From Pyropia haitanensis (Eukaryota > Rhodophyta > Bangiophyceae > Bangiales > Bangiaceae), in contig SDUX01000010.1 of NCBI GenBank assembly GCA_008729055.1, forward strand, positions 2,247,090-2,311,089: a DNA stretch of 64,000 bases, given 5' to 3'. The notes beneath the pieces were generated by a model that saw only the letters and a program-made list of their open reading frames with translations, made no database searches and was not told where the DNA came from. Below are positions 11,717 through 23,769 of the stretch, piece by piece. The first letter of the stretch is position 1; each line of letters begins with the position of its first letter. The position numbers and the translations under genes were made by a program.

Positions 11717-11769
11717 CCGCGGCGGGCGTGCCGCCCCGCGCGCGGCCCGACCGGAGCCGCCGCGTGGAC

Positions 11770-11801
<32 letters not shown>

Positions 11802-12014
11802 GGGGGGCGGTGGGGGCGGCGCCACCAGCGGGTGGTCGGCGTCGTCCATCGGGTCCCCCCCCCCCGTCTGGCCGGTGCCACCCCGTCGCGGGCGTCGTGC
11901 TCCCCGTCCGCGTCCAGCCCGTCCTCGCCCTCCTCGCCGTCACTGCCATCACTCGCGTCAGTCGACGCGGTGCTGTCGCCGTCGCCGCCGTCCGTGTCGC
12001 TGCCACCACTCCCG

Positions 12015-12059
<45 letters not shown>

Positions 12060-13233
12060 TCGCCATGGGGTGAGCCGCCACCGCCACCGCCGCCGCCGCC
12101 GCCGCCGCCCGCCGCCGCGGCGACCGCGTCGCCCTCCGCGTCGTCACTCGCGCTGCCACACCAGCGGCTGTCCCGGCGGGGCGGCACCCCCCGCCCCCGG
12201 CCACCGCGGCCACGCGCGGCGGGGGCGCGGGTGGCGGACCCCCCCCCCCCATCCGGGGCACCCCCCCCCCCCCCTCGCCCGCCGCCGACCGCAGCAGCAG
12301 CAGCCGCCGCCGCCGCCGCCGCCGGCGTGCGCGGCCGCGGCCGTCGACCCACCGGACGATGGCGTCAAACACGTCGACCTCGGAGCAGACGACGAGGTCC
12401 CCCGCGCGGAGGAGGCGGAGGACGAGGCCGCCCTCGTAGCGGGGCCACTCGGCCCCCCGCGTGACCGCCCGAAAGTGGGACCGCATGTACGCTTCCGCCG
12501 CGTCGCGGAGGCCGCCCAGGCTGTACACCTCCGCGACGCCCCACAGGCGCCCCGCGTTGGTCGGCCCGAGCCGGCCGACGAGGTACGCCTCCACCCACGC
12601 CTCGAGGGTGCCCAGGTGGTACATCCGCGCCGCGCCGAGCGCGCGGAGCGCGTCGGCAACGCCGCGCAACGACGCGGCGGCGGTGTAGATAAACTCGAGC
12701 GCCACCGCCATGGACGCGGGGTGCACGTCGTGCAGCCGCACGGCGGGGGCGGTGGCCTCGACCATCGGGCCGACAAACATGGCACGGAAGACGGGCGACG
12801 CCGCCGCCAGCACCGCCCGGTGCACCGCAAACGAGCGGCTGCCCACGTGGAGCGTCAGGTCACAGAGGGTGCGCAGCGCCGCGTCGCCACGCATGGAGCG
12901 GAGGATGCCGCGGAGGTCGTCGGGCGCGTGGAGCGTGCCGCCGCCGGCGGCGGCACCCCCACCCCCACCCCCACCCCCACCACCGCTGCCGTCGCCGCTG
13001 TCGCCGTCGCCGCCGCCATCCGCGTCACCACCACCCCCACCCCCACCGGCACCCCCACCACCGGCACCCCCCCCACCGGCACCACCCCCACCACCGGCAC
13101 CACCACCGGCGCCAAGCGGAACAACCCCCCCCCCCACCTGCGGCGGCGGCGTCGGCGACGGCGGCGGCGGCGGCGGCGGCGGCGGATCCCCCCCCGCGGC
13201 GGCCGCCGCCAGCGCCGGCGGCGGGCTCTCCAT
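10487..13233 (-). CDS. BTB-BACK-MATH domain protein (frame interrupted at homopolymers)
   Basis: Read from the ATG at 13233. A Pro/Gly-rich N-terminus is followed by a BTB/POZ domain (about residues 120-225; CDLTLHVGSRSFAVHRAVLAAASPVFRAMF) and a BACK-like helical region ending near SEVDVFDAIVRWVDGR. Next comes an acidic linker with a long Asp run (TCG repeats at 12016-12057). At the C-terminus is a MATH/TRAF domain in two parts: RLWRLKAYPNGYGKARDAYFSIYL, then FDIWVLNRRD, SDHWGFHRALALGRL and a stop at 10487. An Ala/Gly/Pro insertion splits the MATH domain. The family usually acts as a substrate adaptor of Cullin-3 ubiquitin ligases. The frame changes near C runs 12239-12250 and/or 12261-12274, at 11855-11865, and somewhere in the 10711-11016 repeats. 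I read these as run-length errors or variation, although small introns are not excluded. BTB before MATH reverses the plant order. Confidence 0.75.
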
Positions 13234-16200
13234 CCCCCCCCCGGCCGCGGCGAGCCCCCCGCCGCGGCACGGACCGCACCACCCCGCCGCCGCCGCCGCC
13301 CGCCGCTGCCGCCGCCAACCCGAGCCGCCGCCGCCGCCGCCGCCAACCGCCGCCGCCGGTGATGACCGCGCCGCGTTGGGGAGGGCTGGGGGGGAGGAAA
13401 AGGGGGGGGGGGGGGGGGTGGTGGTGGGGAGGGGGGGGGGGGGGGGGGTGGTGGGGGACGCCGTCGACGTCGCCTGTGGCGGGACGACGCGGGGGGGGGG
13501 GGGGGAAGAAGGAGGGGGGGGGGGGGGAGGAGGAGGGGAGGGGCAGACGCGACGCGCCACACCCGCGCGGCGAGGGGCGTGCCGACGCGGAAGCGGCGGC
13601 GGCGGACGTTGCGACTGGCGGTGGCGGCGCGGGTGGTGGCCGCCGCCGCGGGGGAGGGCAGGGTTGTGGAGGGGGGGAGGGGGGGGGGGGGGTGTGTGGG
13701 TGTGTGGGACGGCACGACCGACGCCCACCCGACGACGCGCGGCGGGGCACCGGCGCGCCCGCGGCGGGCGACGATGTGGGGGGTGGTGCCGATGGGGTGC
13801 CGACCGTGCCGCCGTCGGCAGGCGTGGGCGGGCGGGCGGGTGGGGGGCGGGCGGGGGGGCGGGTGGGCGGGCGGGGGGCGGGCGGGCGAGGGGGGCGGGG
13901 GGGGCGGCCGGGCTGGAGGAGGGGGGGGGAGGCGTTGCTACCGCCGCCCCCCTTTGCGCGCGCGGGCGGCGCGACCGCCGCTGCCAAAGTAGGCGCCCGC
14001 GCCGCGGCGGCGTGCCGCCGCCGCGGCGGCCGCGACGCCGCCGCGGCAACGGCGGGCGGCAGAGGTGCCGCGCCGCCGCGACGCTGCGGGCGGCATGGTG
14101 CGGGGGGGGGGAGGGGGGGTGGGTGGGGGCGGGGGGGGGGGGGGGGGACGCGCCCGGTGAAACGCACGCGCTGGTTGGGTGCGATGGTCGCGGGGTGGTG
14201 GCGGTGGGGGGGGGTGGGGGGGGTGGTGGTGGGGGGGGGGGGTGGCCATTGACGCTGAGGGGGAGGGGGGGGGGTGGGGGGGGAGGGGGGGATGGCCGCC
14301 GCTGGGGGGGGAAGTGGCGACCCGTTTGTCCCCCCCCCGCGAGCCACCACCGCCGCCGCCGCCGCCGCTACTGCCGCCGCTGCTGCTGCCGCCGCCGCCG
14401 CGGCGACTGCCGCCCGCGTGGACGGCCGCGGCGGCCGCCGCGTCAGTGTGCACGCGCTGGCGGCGCGCGGCGGGTGGGGTGGTGGGCGGTGCAGGGGGGG
14501 GGGGATGGGGGGGGGGGGGACGCCCGCCGGGGGGGGGTTGTCGGTAGGAGCGGGCGGCACCGGTGGCGGCGGCGGGCGGGCGTTGGGAGGGAGGGGGGGG
14601 GGGGGGGGTGGAGTTGGCGGCGGCGGCGTGCCGCCACCCCCCGTACCGCCCATTGGCCGCCGCCCCGCCGCCCGCGTCGTGTGCCACACACCCCCACGGA
14701 GCGGGGGAGGCGCCGCCGGGGGGGGGGGGGGAGGGGGAGACGCCGCGCGCCACTGGGGCGCGCCCCCCCGCGTGGCGCGGCGGCGGTGCCGGGTCGCCAC
14801 CCCCCCCCCCCCGCGGCACCACGGCAGCGACGGCAAGCGCAGCCGCCCCACCGGCCGCGCGGCGGCAACGGCCGCCACCTCTTCCCCCCCCGTGTGTCCC
14901 CGCCCTGCCGTGGTGGCACGTCGGTCGCGGGTGGCGGCGGATGGGGGGGGGGGGGGGTACGTGGCGCCAGGGGGGGGGGGGGGGGGCGCCGCGGATGGCA
15001 CGGAATGGGGGGGGGGGGGGGGGGGGGGGTAGGAGGGTTGTGCCGGATGCCGTGGCGGCTGCTGCCGCCGCCGGCTGGTCGATCCGTGTCGCTCGCGTGG
15101 CGGGTGCCACGCGGGGGTAGGGGTTGGGGGGGGGGGGGGGGCGGGTGGCCGTGACCTCCCGGCACGCTGCATCGGCATGGGGGGGGGGGGGGGGGTGGGG
15201 GGCGGGGCGCCCGCCGGCCGACCGCAGCGCGCGGCGGCGCCGCGCCCGCGTGGCGCCGCGGCCGCCGCCGCCGCTGGCGCGCCGCCGCGGCCGCCGCCAT
15301 TGGCTCGGCTCGGTCGCTGCGGAGCGCCGGCCTCCCCCCCCCCCCCCGGCTTGCCCTGTGGCGCCGCGGCGCGCCGCCCGTCGGCCACACTGGCTGGCCG
15401 GCGGTCGTGGGAGGGCGGCGGGCGCGTATCTTTGCAAGGGCGCAGCGGGGGTGGGGGCGGGGGGGGGGGGGGGGGGGGCGGCCGCGCCAAAAATCGGGAC
15501 CGCCAGCAGGCCCCACCCCAGTGGGTGCGGAGGGAGAGCCGGGGGGGGGGGGGGGGGGGGTGCCGCGCCCGTGGGGAATGCGCCGCGGAGGCGGCACCCC
15601 TTTTTTTTTTTTCTTTTGGAAGCCGCCCCCCCGCCCCCTCTCCCCTGCTTCCACCCCTCCCCTGCGGCTGGCACACGCCGCTCCCCTTACCTCCTTCCCC
15701 CCCCACCCCCCCCCTTCTACGATCATGGCCGTTGGCGACCCCAGCCGGCGGCGGCGGCGGTGGGCGGCGCCCCCCCCCCCCCCCCTCCCCCCCCCCCCCG
15801 AGCGGCCGCCGTCGTGGCCACAGCGAGCCGCCACCACCGCCGCCGCCGGGATGGCGGTCGGGGGTGTCGCCAGTGACGCTGCCGGCCGTGGCGGCCGCGC
15901 CGCGACGGGCGGCGGCTCGCTCGGGGGGGGGGGGGGGGGGGGGAGCGCGCCGCGCGGCCGCCGCGGCGTGGCGGCGCGGCCGCGGAAACGCAGGGGACAG
16001 CCAGACGGGTGAAAAACGAGGGGGTGGGGGGGGGGGGGAGGGATGGACGGCATGAAGGGGTGCCATAACGAGGAATGGGTGTGGGGGGGGGGGGGGGGGG
16101 GGGAGTGGGGGAGGGGGAGCGGGGGGGGGGGAGGCGTGCTGGGACGGGCCGCCACGCCGGCGCGGAACCAGGGTGGCCGCGGCGCGGCGGGCTCGGGGCG

Positions 16201-19112
16201 GGTGCGTTTGGCGGGGCGGGGGTTTTGGGATCTCGCGTCGGCGCGGCGCGCGTAAAACGGCAGCGGGCGGTGCGTCCAACGGCGCGCGGGCCGCGGCGGA
16301 TGCCCGAGCGGCCGGCGGCGGCGGCGGCGACACGCGGCGCGGGTCGATTATCCCCCCCGCCAATGGATGGTGCGGTGCGTGGGGGGGGGGGGGGGGACCG
16401 AGGCTCGCGCGGGCGGATGGTGTGTCCACGCTGGAAGTACGCGAGGGTCGGGGGGGGGGGGGGGGGGGGGGCAGTACCGCCGCGTGGGAGGCAATTCCAT
16501 GTTGACGATCTAGGGCTGGGACGCGGTCGGCCGGCCGAACGGGCCGAGCTATCGACGGGCTCGGTCGGACCACCCGTCGCCGCACCGGGACCGTGGGTCA
16601 TCCACCCGATTCTTGTCCATTACCGGGTTTTGCCGCCCCATCCTCTTTTCCGTTGGACGAGCGGGGCGGCGTCGGCGGCGGCGGCGGGCGGGCGGGCGGG
16701 CACGCGGTGGCGGCCGGCGGGGCGGCACGGGCGTGGTGGTGCTGCCGACGGTCCGGGGCGGGCGCGGGCGGGCGCGGCCACCCCTCGCCGCCGCCGCGTG
16801 CGTGGCGGCGACCAACCCGAGGCGCCGTCGGCGGCGTGCGCCGCGCGGGCGCCGCGGCGGGTGGCGGTGTGGGTGTGGCGTGGCTGGTGGTGGCCGCCGC
16901 TGGCGACGGCGGGTGGTCGCCGGCGGCGGGTGGGGGGGGGGGGACCGCGGCGGGGCTGGCGGTGGAGGGCGGCCGGCGGCGGCCGCGCGGTGGTGCCCGG
17001 GGGCGGCCGACTGTCGGTGCTGTTGTGGAGCGGCGCGTCTCGGTGGGCTTCCCCACCGTCCACACGCTCCCATTGGCCGCCACCGCTGCCGTCGCCGCCG
17101 CCGCCGCTGCCGTCGCCGCCGCCACCGCCGCCGTCCCCCCCCCGCCACGGCACCGTGGCGGAGAGACCAAAGTCGGAGCACCGCGCCCGCCGCGGCCACG
17201 CGTACCGGCGGCGGCAGACGCCCCGGCGACGGCAGCGGCGATGGCGGCGGCCACTGCGCGAGCGGTGGCGGCCGCGCGTGGGGGCACGTCGCCCGTCGCG
17301 CGCTATGGCCAGGGCGGCGGGCGCCCCGGCGGCGCGGCGGCACAGGGGGCGCCCGGGGGGGCGCCGAGGGGGCCAACGCTGCGGGCGGCCACGCCGGGGC
17401 GGCGTTGGCAGGCTGGCTGCCAAGGCACCACCGGCACTGGTCGGTGGCTCGCGCCAGGCCGCGGTGGCCACGGGCCTGCCCCGCCCGCTGCCCTGTGCGA
17501 CAGGCGTGCGGCCGGCAGGGCGGCTGCGGTTGGGCTGGGAGGGGGCGGCCGGGGGGGCGGCGGGCAAGGCAGGGATAGAAAGGGCACTGGGGAGGGAGGC
17601 TTTGACGGGGGTGGAGGCGTCGGATGGGGGGACAGGACAGAGGTGGCGGGCACTGGAGGGAGGTTGACCAGGATGCAGGGGATGGCACGAGAGGGGCCTC
17701 TGAGGGGGGTGCTCCTCAAAGTCGGTCCTGTCTGTGGTACGTTGCGCGACATGTGCCGGGACCCCTGGGACTGGGGCGGCTGTCGCCCGCGGTGGCGCCG
17801 CGGGCGACGCGGAGGACAACGTCGCCCGCTACAGTCGCTACCGCCGCCATTGTCGCTGCCGTGGCCGCCGGCGTCCCGGGGTGGTCGCCACGGGCAGCCG
17901 CCGCCGCCGCTGACCACACGGCGGCGGCGTCCGCCACCGCCACCGCCGCCGTGCCGGGCGCCCGCGGGAACCGCCGCCAGGGCCGCCTCGCGGGCGACAG
18001 CCGCCGCGACGGGCCGCCGCCGGCGCACCGCCACACGCGGCTGCCGCGGCGACGGGCAACAGCAGCGCGCGGCGGCTGACGAGAGGGCGGAGGCGGTGAC
18101 GCCAGTCCAGTCGGCGGCGGAGCTGCCTGAGCCACCCGACGGTCTGCTGTGCATGGTGCTCGGCCGCCCGACGGCGGGGAGGCGGTCATCGATGGCGGCT
18201 GCGACGGCGATCGCGCCGGCGGTGCTCCTGTCCGGGGGGGCGCTGCTGACGCTGGCGTCCGTCCCCTGTGGTGTGCCCCCAGCCCGCCGTTGGTGCAGGT
18301 AGCGCTCGCCGCCCGTGGCGTCATGGCGGGAGCCACGGTAGCTGTGCATCCCGCCGGCGCCATTCTGGCGGGTCGACGCCAGGGGGACGGGCGCTTGCAA
18401 CGTCGTGACGCGGTCTCTGTTTGCCGCCCCAGCAGAGCGGCGGGCGTTCAAAGCCCACAACGCAGACTGGGTCCCCGCGGGGGGGGTGTCGGGCTTGCCC
18501 GGCAGTCACGACCGTCCGCAGAGCCCATCCACCTGCCAACGGTCGGATCGGTGCGGCGGGCCCCGTCGAGGCGGTCCACGTGGACATACGGGATGGTCCC
18601 TGCACCCGGTCGGCGTTGGCGGCGGGCGCCAACGGTGAGGTCCCCCGCCCGACCAGGCGCGCGACGGCGCCTGCCGGGGGCGACTTGGCAGCAGCCACGC
18701 GCAGCCGGCGGGGGCGGCCACTGCGGGAGGCGGCGGCGTGCACGCCATGCCCCGGCCGCGCGGCCCGAGGCCACGCACGCCCACACGCACACAGCAGACA
18801 GCACCCAAAACGTGTACGACGGCACCACAGCAGCTCTCGCCGCAGGGGCAACCAAACACGCCAGTCGAGCCACGCCGGCGCCGTCACAGCCGCCGCCGCC
18901 CCACCGCCGCGCCCGTCCGCCACGGCCGTCCCGCCGCGGCGTCGCGACGGCGGCGGGCCACGGCCGCCGACCGGCGCGCGTGCCACGGCGAGTACGCACG
19001 CCACCGCCGCAGCCGCCACCACCCGCTGCCCACTTCCGCGCTCCCCCCAGAGCCACCCCGCTCCCTCCCGCGCCCCCCCCCCCCCCCCCCCCCCCCCCCC
19101 CCACCTCCCACC
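13234..19112. other. 5.9-kb GC-rich spacer, homopolymer-rich
   Basis: No supported gene. From 13381 to about 16480 the + strand carries dozens of G runs of 8-25 bases, interrupted by GGC repeats. From 16500 to 18450 it is mixed GC-rich DNA with shorter runs, and at 19073-19102 there is a long C run. Open frames of hundreds of codons exist in all phases, but they consist of Arg, Pro, Gly and Ala with no conserved motif. One donor-like GTACGTTG at 17737 on + lacks a convincing exon before it. Confidence 0.55.
13381..16480 (+). repeat. Cluster of long poly-G tracts
   Basis: G runs of 10 or more recur every 50-150 bases on the + strand, for example at 13399-13418, 13431-13448, 15008-15029, 15464-15478, 15541-15560, 15925-15942 and 16450-16470. 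C runs on the same strand are fewer. The region lies upstream of the BTB-MATH gene, so its sense strand is C-rich. Such tracts can form G-quadruplexes and are hard to sequence. Confidence 0.7.
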
Positions 19113-20004
19113 TCACCAATAAAACGCCGCCTTCTCCCGCAGCGTCCGCCCCCCCCGCGCCTCCCACTCGTCCCGCCCCACCCACAGCTCCACCGCCGTC
19201 TCGACCGCCGCGACCACCGCCCCCCCCTTCCACGCCAGCTGGCACGGGTGGAGTGGCTCGAGGATGGAGGCACCCCCCCCCGCGGCGCCTCCACCCCCGT
19301 CGGCAGCCGGCGCGGCGCTGCCCCACCGCCCGCGCCCCAGGCTCGCCGCGCCCGGCGCCCCCCCCGCCCCCCCCGCGTCGGGCGACGCCTCGACGACCGC
19401 CACCGGCACGGGCCCCGCGGTGCCGCCGCCGCCGCCCGCCGCGCGGACCGCGTCGGTGAGGGCGGCGGCAAGGCCCGCAACCGCACCGCCGCCGCCCACC
19501 AGCAGCAGCGCCCCGTACAGCCGCCGCCGCGCCGCGTCGGCGGCGCCCGCCGTCGGCGTCGTGATGGACGACGCCGTCGCCGCGGCGGTGCCGACAAAGC
19601 CGACCGCCGCGGACGTGGCGGCGCGCTCCACCGCCCAGACAATCGCCTCGGCGAGCGTCGCGGCGTCCACGTCGGGAGGCGGGGGGGCGGGGGGAGCGAT
19701 CGCCGCCGCCACCAGCGCCGCCGTTGACGGCGGGGGGGCAGACGGCGCCGCGCCGCCGTCGGCGTCGGCCTTGGCCGCGTCGGCCTTGCCGTCGGGGACG
19801 GGCAGCTCCGCGGCCGACGCGCCCGGCGCGGGAGAGCCCGGCGGCGGCGTCGACGCGACGGCCGCGCCCTTGGCGACCTGCTTCTTGTGGCTCTTCTTCT
19901 TTGGAAACAGCCCCTTGAGCTCCGCCGCCGCCACCGGGTCCTCCCCGTCGGCGCCATCGTCCGCGTCGGCGGCGTCGTCCCCACCCCCCCCGCCCCCCCC
20001 TCCC

Positions 20005-20055
<51 letters not shown>

Positions 20056-22647
20056 GCGCGGGCGGTGCCGCCGACGCCGTCCACGTTTGGGAACCAGCCC
20101 AGCGGCGCGCTGCCCGCCGCGTGCCGCGCGCGGGCGCCCTCCCCAAACGTGTGCGTCGGGTGCGCGTCGTCGGGGTCGCCGGCGAGCGGCTCGACGGCGG
20201 CGGGGCGGGGCCAGCGGGCGCCGCCCGCGGCGCCGCCGCGGGCGCCGAGCAGCAGCAGCGCGGGGATGGCGTAGGTGCCCGCGCCGACGGTGACGCGCAG
20301 GCGTGGCCGCGGGACGGTGGGCGGGCGGCGGGCGGCGGCGGCTGCGGCGGCGGCGGCGACAACGGCAAACGAGGCGGGGGGGGGGGGCGGCGCTTGGCGG
20401 GCACCCCGGGCGCCGCCGCGTCCCGGTCGGCCGCCGCGGCCGCCGCGGCGCGCCGCCCCGCCGCGGCCGCCGCGGCCGCCGCGCCGGCGCCGACCCCAAA
20501 GCCCGTGCCGCCGCCGCCGCCCCGCGGCGCCGCCGCCGTCGCCGCCGCCGTCGCGACGCCGAGCACCACGTCGACGGTGCGGGTCTCGTCGTTGGTGACG
20601 ACCGAGCACGAGGCGAGGTCGAAAAACGCCTTGTGGCCGAGCGACCGCCACGCCGCGGCGGTCAGGCCGCCGTGGCCGCCGTCGGCCCCGGGGGGGGCGC
20701 CCGCGTCGGCCGAGCCGGGCGCGGGGGGAGGGGGGCGCGCCGACAGCCGCCGGGAGGCTTTGCGGACGATGGGGGGGGGGGGGGGGGGCGTGGTGCTGGG
20801 GGGGGGGGGGGGGTGGGGGGGGGGCACCGGCGCCGCGACGGCCGCCGCGTCGGCGGGTGTGGTGGGGGGAACGGCGGGGGTGGGTGCCGCCGCCGCTGTG
20901 GCGGCCGCTGCGTCAGCAGCCGCGGCGGGGGGAGCGGCCGCCACCGCCGGCGCCGCCGCGGGGGTGCCCGCCGCCGCGGCGGGCGCGCCCGCGTCCACGT
21001 CCATAGGCACCCCCGCCGCCGCCACGTCGTCGGCGCTGCCCGCCGCCGCCGCCGTCGCGGCGGCACTGCCGCCCGACGCCGCCGCTGCGGTCGGCGCCGC
21101 CGCGGCTGCCGCCGCCGCCCCTGCCGCCGCCGCGTCGGCCGCCACGGGCGCACCCGACGCCGCCGCCGACGGCGGCGCTGCTGCGCCCGCATCCGACGGG
21201 GCGGCGCCTGCTGCCGCCGCGGCGGGCGTCGCTGCCGCCATCGCCGCCGTCACCCCCGCGGCGGCGGGCTCGCCCACAGCCGCCGCCGCCGCTGCCGGCT
21301 CGGACTTGGGCCCGCCCCCCGCCACCACCTGTTCCGCAGCCGACGCCCCGCCCGCCACGTCCGCAGGCGGCGGCGGCGGCGGCGCCGCGCCCGTCGGCGG
21401 CGCCGCGCCCGTCGGCGGCGCCGCCTCCCCTGCCGCCGCGGGCTGGTCGGCCGCGTTCAACTCCGCGGCCGGCTCCACCTTGGTCGCCCCCGACGTGCCA
21501 GACGACGCTGCCGCCGCCGGCGAGGCAGCATCTGCTGCGGCTGCCGCGTCTGCCGCCGCTGGCGCCGCCGCTCCCGCCGAGGCGCCCGCGGCGTCGCTGG
21601 CAGCGGCGGCGGGCGCCCCTGCTGCGGCCGCCGTCGTGGCGCCACCCGCCGCTGCCGACGCCGCCCTACCCGGCGGCGCCGGCGACGGCGTCGTCGGTGC
21701 CGCCGCGGCGGTCGCCGGTGCGGGCGCCGCCGCCGTCGGGGTCCCGGCGGTCGCGGCCACCGCGGCGGGCGGCGGCGGCGGCGGCGCCTCCTCCTTGTCC
21801 CCCTTCCCCTCCTCTTGCTCTACCGCCGGCGGGGCCGCGCCAATGACCACCCCCCGCCCCAGCCCCCCCACCCGCTTGGCGTGCGTTACGAGCAGCGCGG
21901 TCATCGCGGCGATGGCCGCGGCGGTCCCCCCCCCCCCCAGCTTGACGCGGCTGCCGCCCACGACCGCCCCCTCATCCACCGCCGTCACCGACGCGGAGGC
22001 GTGCCCGACGTCCACCACCACCGCGCTGCCCAGGCCCGCGCCGTACGCCGTCGCGACCGCCGCGTGGTGCACGGCCAGGCGCGACACGACCACACCGGGG
22101 GGGGGGCACGCCGCCCAGACGGCGCGCGACCACGCCGCCGCGTCGGCGCGGGACGCCTCCTCGGGGAGGACGAGCATCACCGCGACGCGCCGGCGGTGGC
22201 GGCGGGGGGTCGGCCGCCCGCCGCTGGCGTCCCCACCGGCGGCGGGCGTCGGCGCGCCCGCGTCGGCCGCGCCGCACCCCGCCACCGCGGCATCGTCGTT
22301 GCGCCGCGGCCGCTTGGTCGGCCGGCCTGGCAGGTCGCCGCTGGCGCCCGACCCCCCCCCCCCTCCGTCGGGCTCTGGCCCACCCGCCAGCGCCGCGCCC
22401 TGCGAGCGGGGCCCGGAGCCAGGAAAGGTGGCCGCCAGCGCGGCGGCCACGATCGCCGCGAGCGCCGTATCCACCGCCGCCCGCCCGTACCGGGAGGTCT
22501 GGAGGCGGCCGCCCCAAACCGGCCGCACCACCGTGTAGGCGTCGGCGGCGGGCGGGCGCAGGCGGGCGGCCGCGTTGCCGACGAGGACGGGGGGGGGGGG
22601 GGGCGCCGCGCGCGACGCGCGACGGGGGCCGGCAGGGGGGGGGGGGG

Positions 22648-22681
<34 letters not shown>

Positions 22682-23769
22682 ACGGGACGCCACCGGGGGT
22701 GGTCCCGGCCGCCGCCGTCTCGGCCGCGGCCGGCGGGGCGGCGGGCGCGGTGGTGGTGGGTGCGGCGGTGGACGCGGCGGGTGGCACCGCGGCGGCGGCG
22801 CCCCGGGGAGCGTCCACGCCCATGGCGGCGGCGGCCGCCGCGGCCCCCACGTCTGGCGACGCGCCGGCACTGCCCAGGGGTGGCGGCACGCCCTTGCCAT
22901 TGGCCGGCGGGGTGTGCCCGTTTGGCACCCCGTCGGCGCCCGCCGCCGCCGCCGTCGCCGCCGCCTGCTCCGCCGCCACCGCCGTCGCCGCCGCCGCCGA
23001 CTCGGACGCTGCCGTCGCCGCAAGCTCAGACGCCGCCGCCGCGGCGGCCGCGGCGGCCGCCTCGGCCTCCTCCTCCGCCGCCTCGGCCCACACCGGCGGC
23101 GGGTCCCACGAGGCGGGCGCGTACACGCGGCGGAGGCCGCCCGCGACCGCCGGCGCCTCCTCATAGTCCGAGTCGTCGCTCGTGACGGTCACGCCCGCCC
23201 ACGCGGGCGCCGCCGACGCGGCGTCCCCATCCGGTAACCGCCGGGGCGCGCCCCCCCGACCGCCCACCCCCCCCCCGCCGCCGCCCCCCCCCCCCACGCC
23301 AACCTCCTCGTCCTCGGGCGGCAGCAGCACAATGTCGGCCGCCCACGGGACGGGCTTGCCACCGCCGCGGCGGCGGCGGCCGAGCGACACCTCCTCCACC
23401 ACCCCCGCCACCGTCGGCGCCAGCGACCCGCCCGCCGCGACCGTCGCGCCCGACGCGACGCCGACGCGGTCAACGCCGTGGGCGGCGTCCCACCACGCGT
23501 CCGAGCCGCCGGCGCCGGCGGCCCAGCCACCCCCCCCACCCCCCCACCCCCCCCCCCCCCCCCTCCCCCCCCCCACCCCCGCGCCCGCCCGGCAGCGCCA
23601 CCACCGTCCGCATCCGCCGCGGCTTGTGCGCCGCGGCGGGCCCATAGTGCGTCGCGTACGAGCCCGGCGACAGGACGAGGACGTCCGCGGGGCGGGGCGC
23701 CGTGTCGAGCAGCGCGGCCCGCCGCTCGATGCGGCCCGCCGCGGCGGCGGCCGCCGCCGCCGCCGCCAT
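19113..23769 (-). CDS. ARP8: Actin-related protein 8 (INO80 complex), expanded and read in four frame segments
   Basis: ARP8 is a nuclear actin-fold subunit of the INO80 chromatin remodeller. Conserved pieces appear in order on this strand: RIERRAALLDTAPRPADVLVLSPGS near the ATG at 23769; DAYTVVRPVWGGRLQTSRYG; VVVDVGHASASVTAVDEGAVVGGSRVKLGGGG (nucleotide-fold strand); LGHKAFFDLASCSVV; LYGALLLVGGGG; and the C-terminus LAWKGGAVVAAVETAVELWVGRDEWEARGGRTLREKAAFYW, close to the ARP8 ending. The length of about 1550 codons is more than twice that of animal ARP8. The excess is Ala/Pro-rich DNA between the actin blocks, including a run of roughly 350 residues between about 20800 and 21800. The frame changes inside the C-rich stretch 23525-23575, the G15 run 22589-22603 and the G12 run 20376-20387. 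Because every break is a homopolymer and conservation continues on both sides, I treat this as one working gene. Confidence 0.85.

Noticed and set aside
12016..12057. TCG repeat as a stand-alone microsatellite or CRISPR-like array
   Set aside because: It is the Asp run in the linker of the BTB-MATH protein. No spaced repeats of CRISPR type were found anywhere in the window.
13025..16585. Open frames up to 1186 codons in the poly-G spacer
   Set aside because: They occur in all phases, are dominated by Pro, Arg and Gly, change phase at each run, and have no motif or TTTG codon mark.
17737..17744. GTACGTTG donor-like site on + in the 13-19 kb spacer
   Set aside because: Flanking frames look non-coding and no acceptor with a matching exon could be found.
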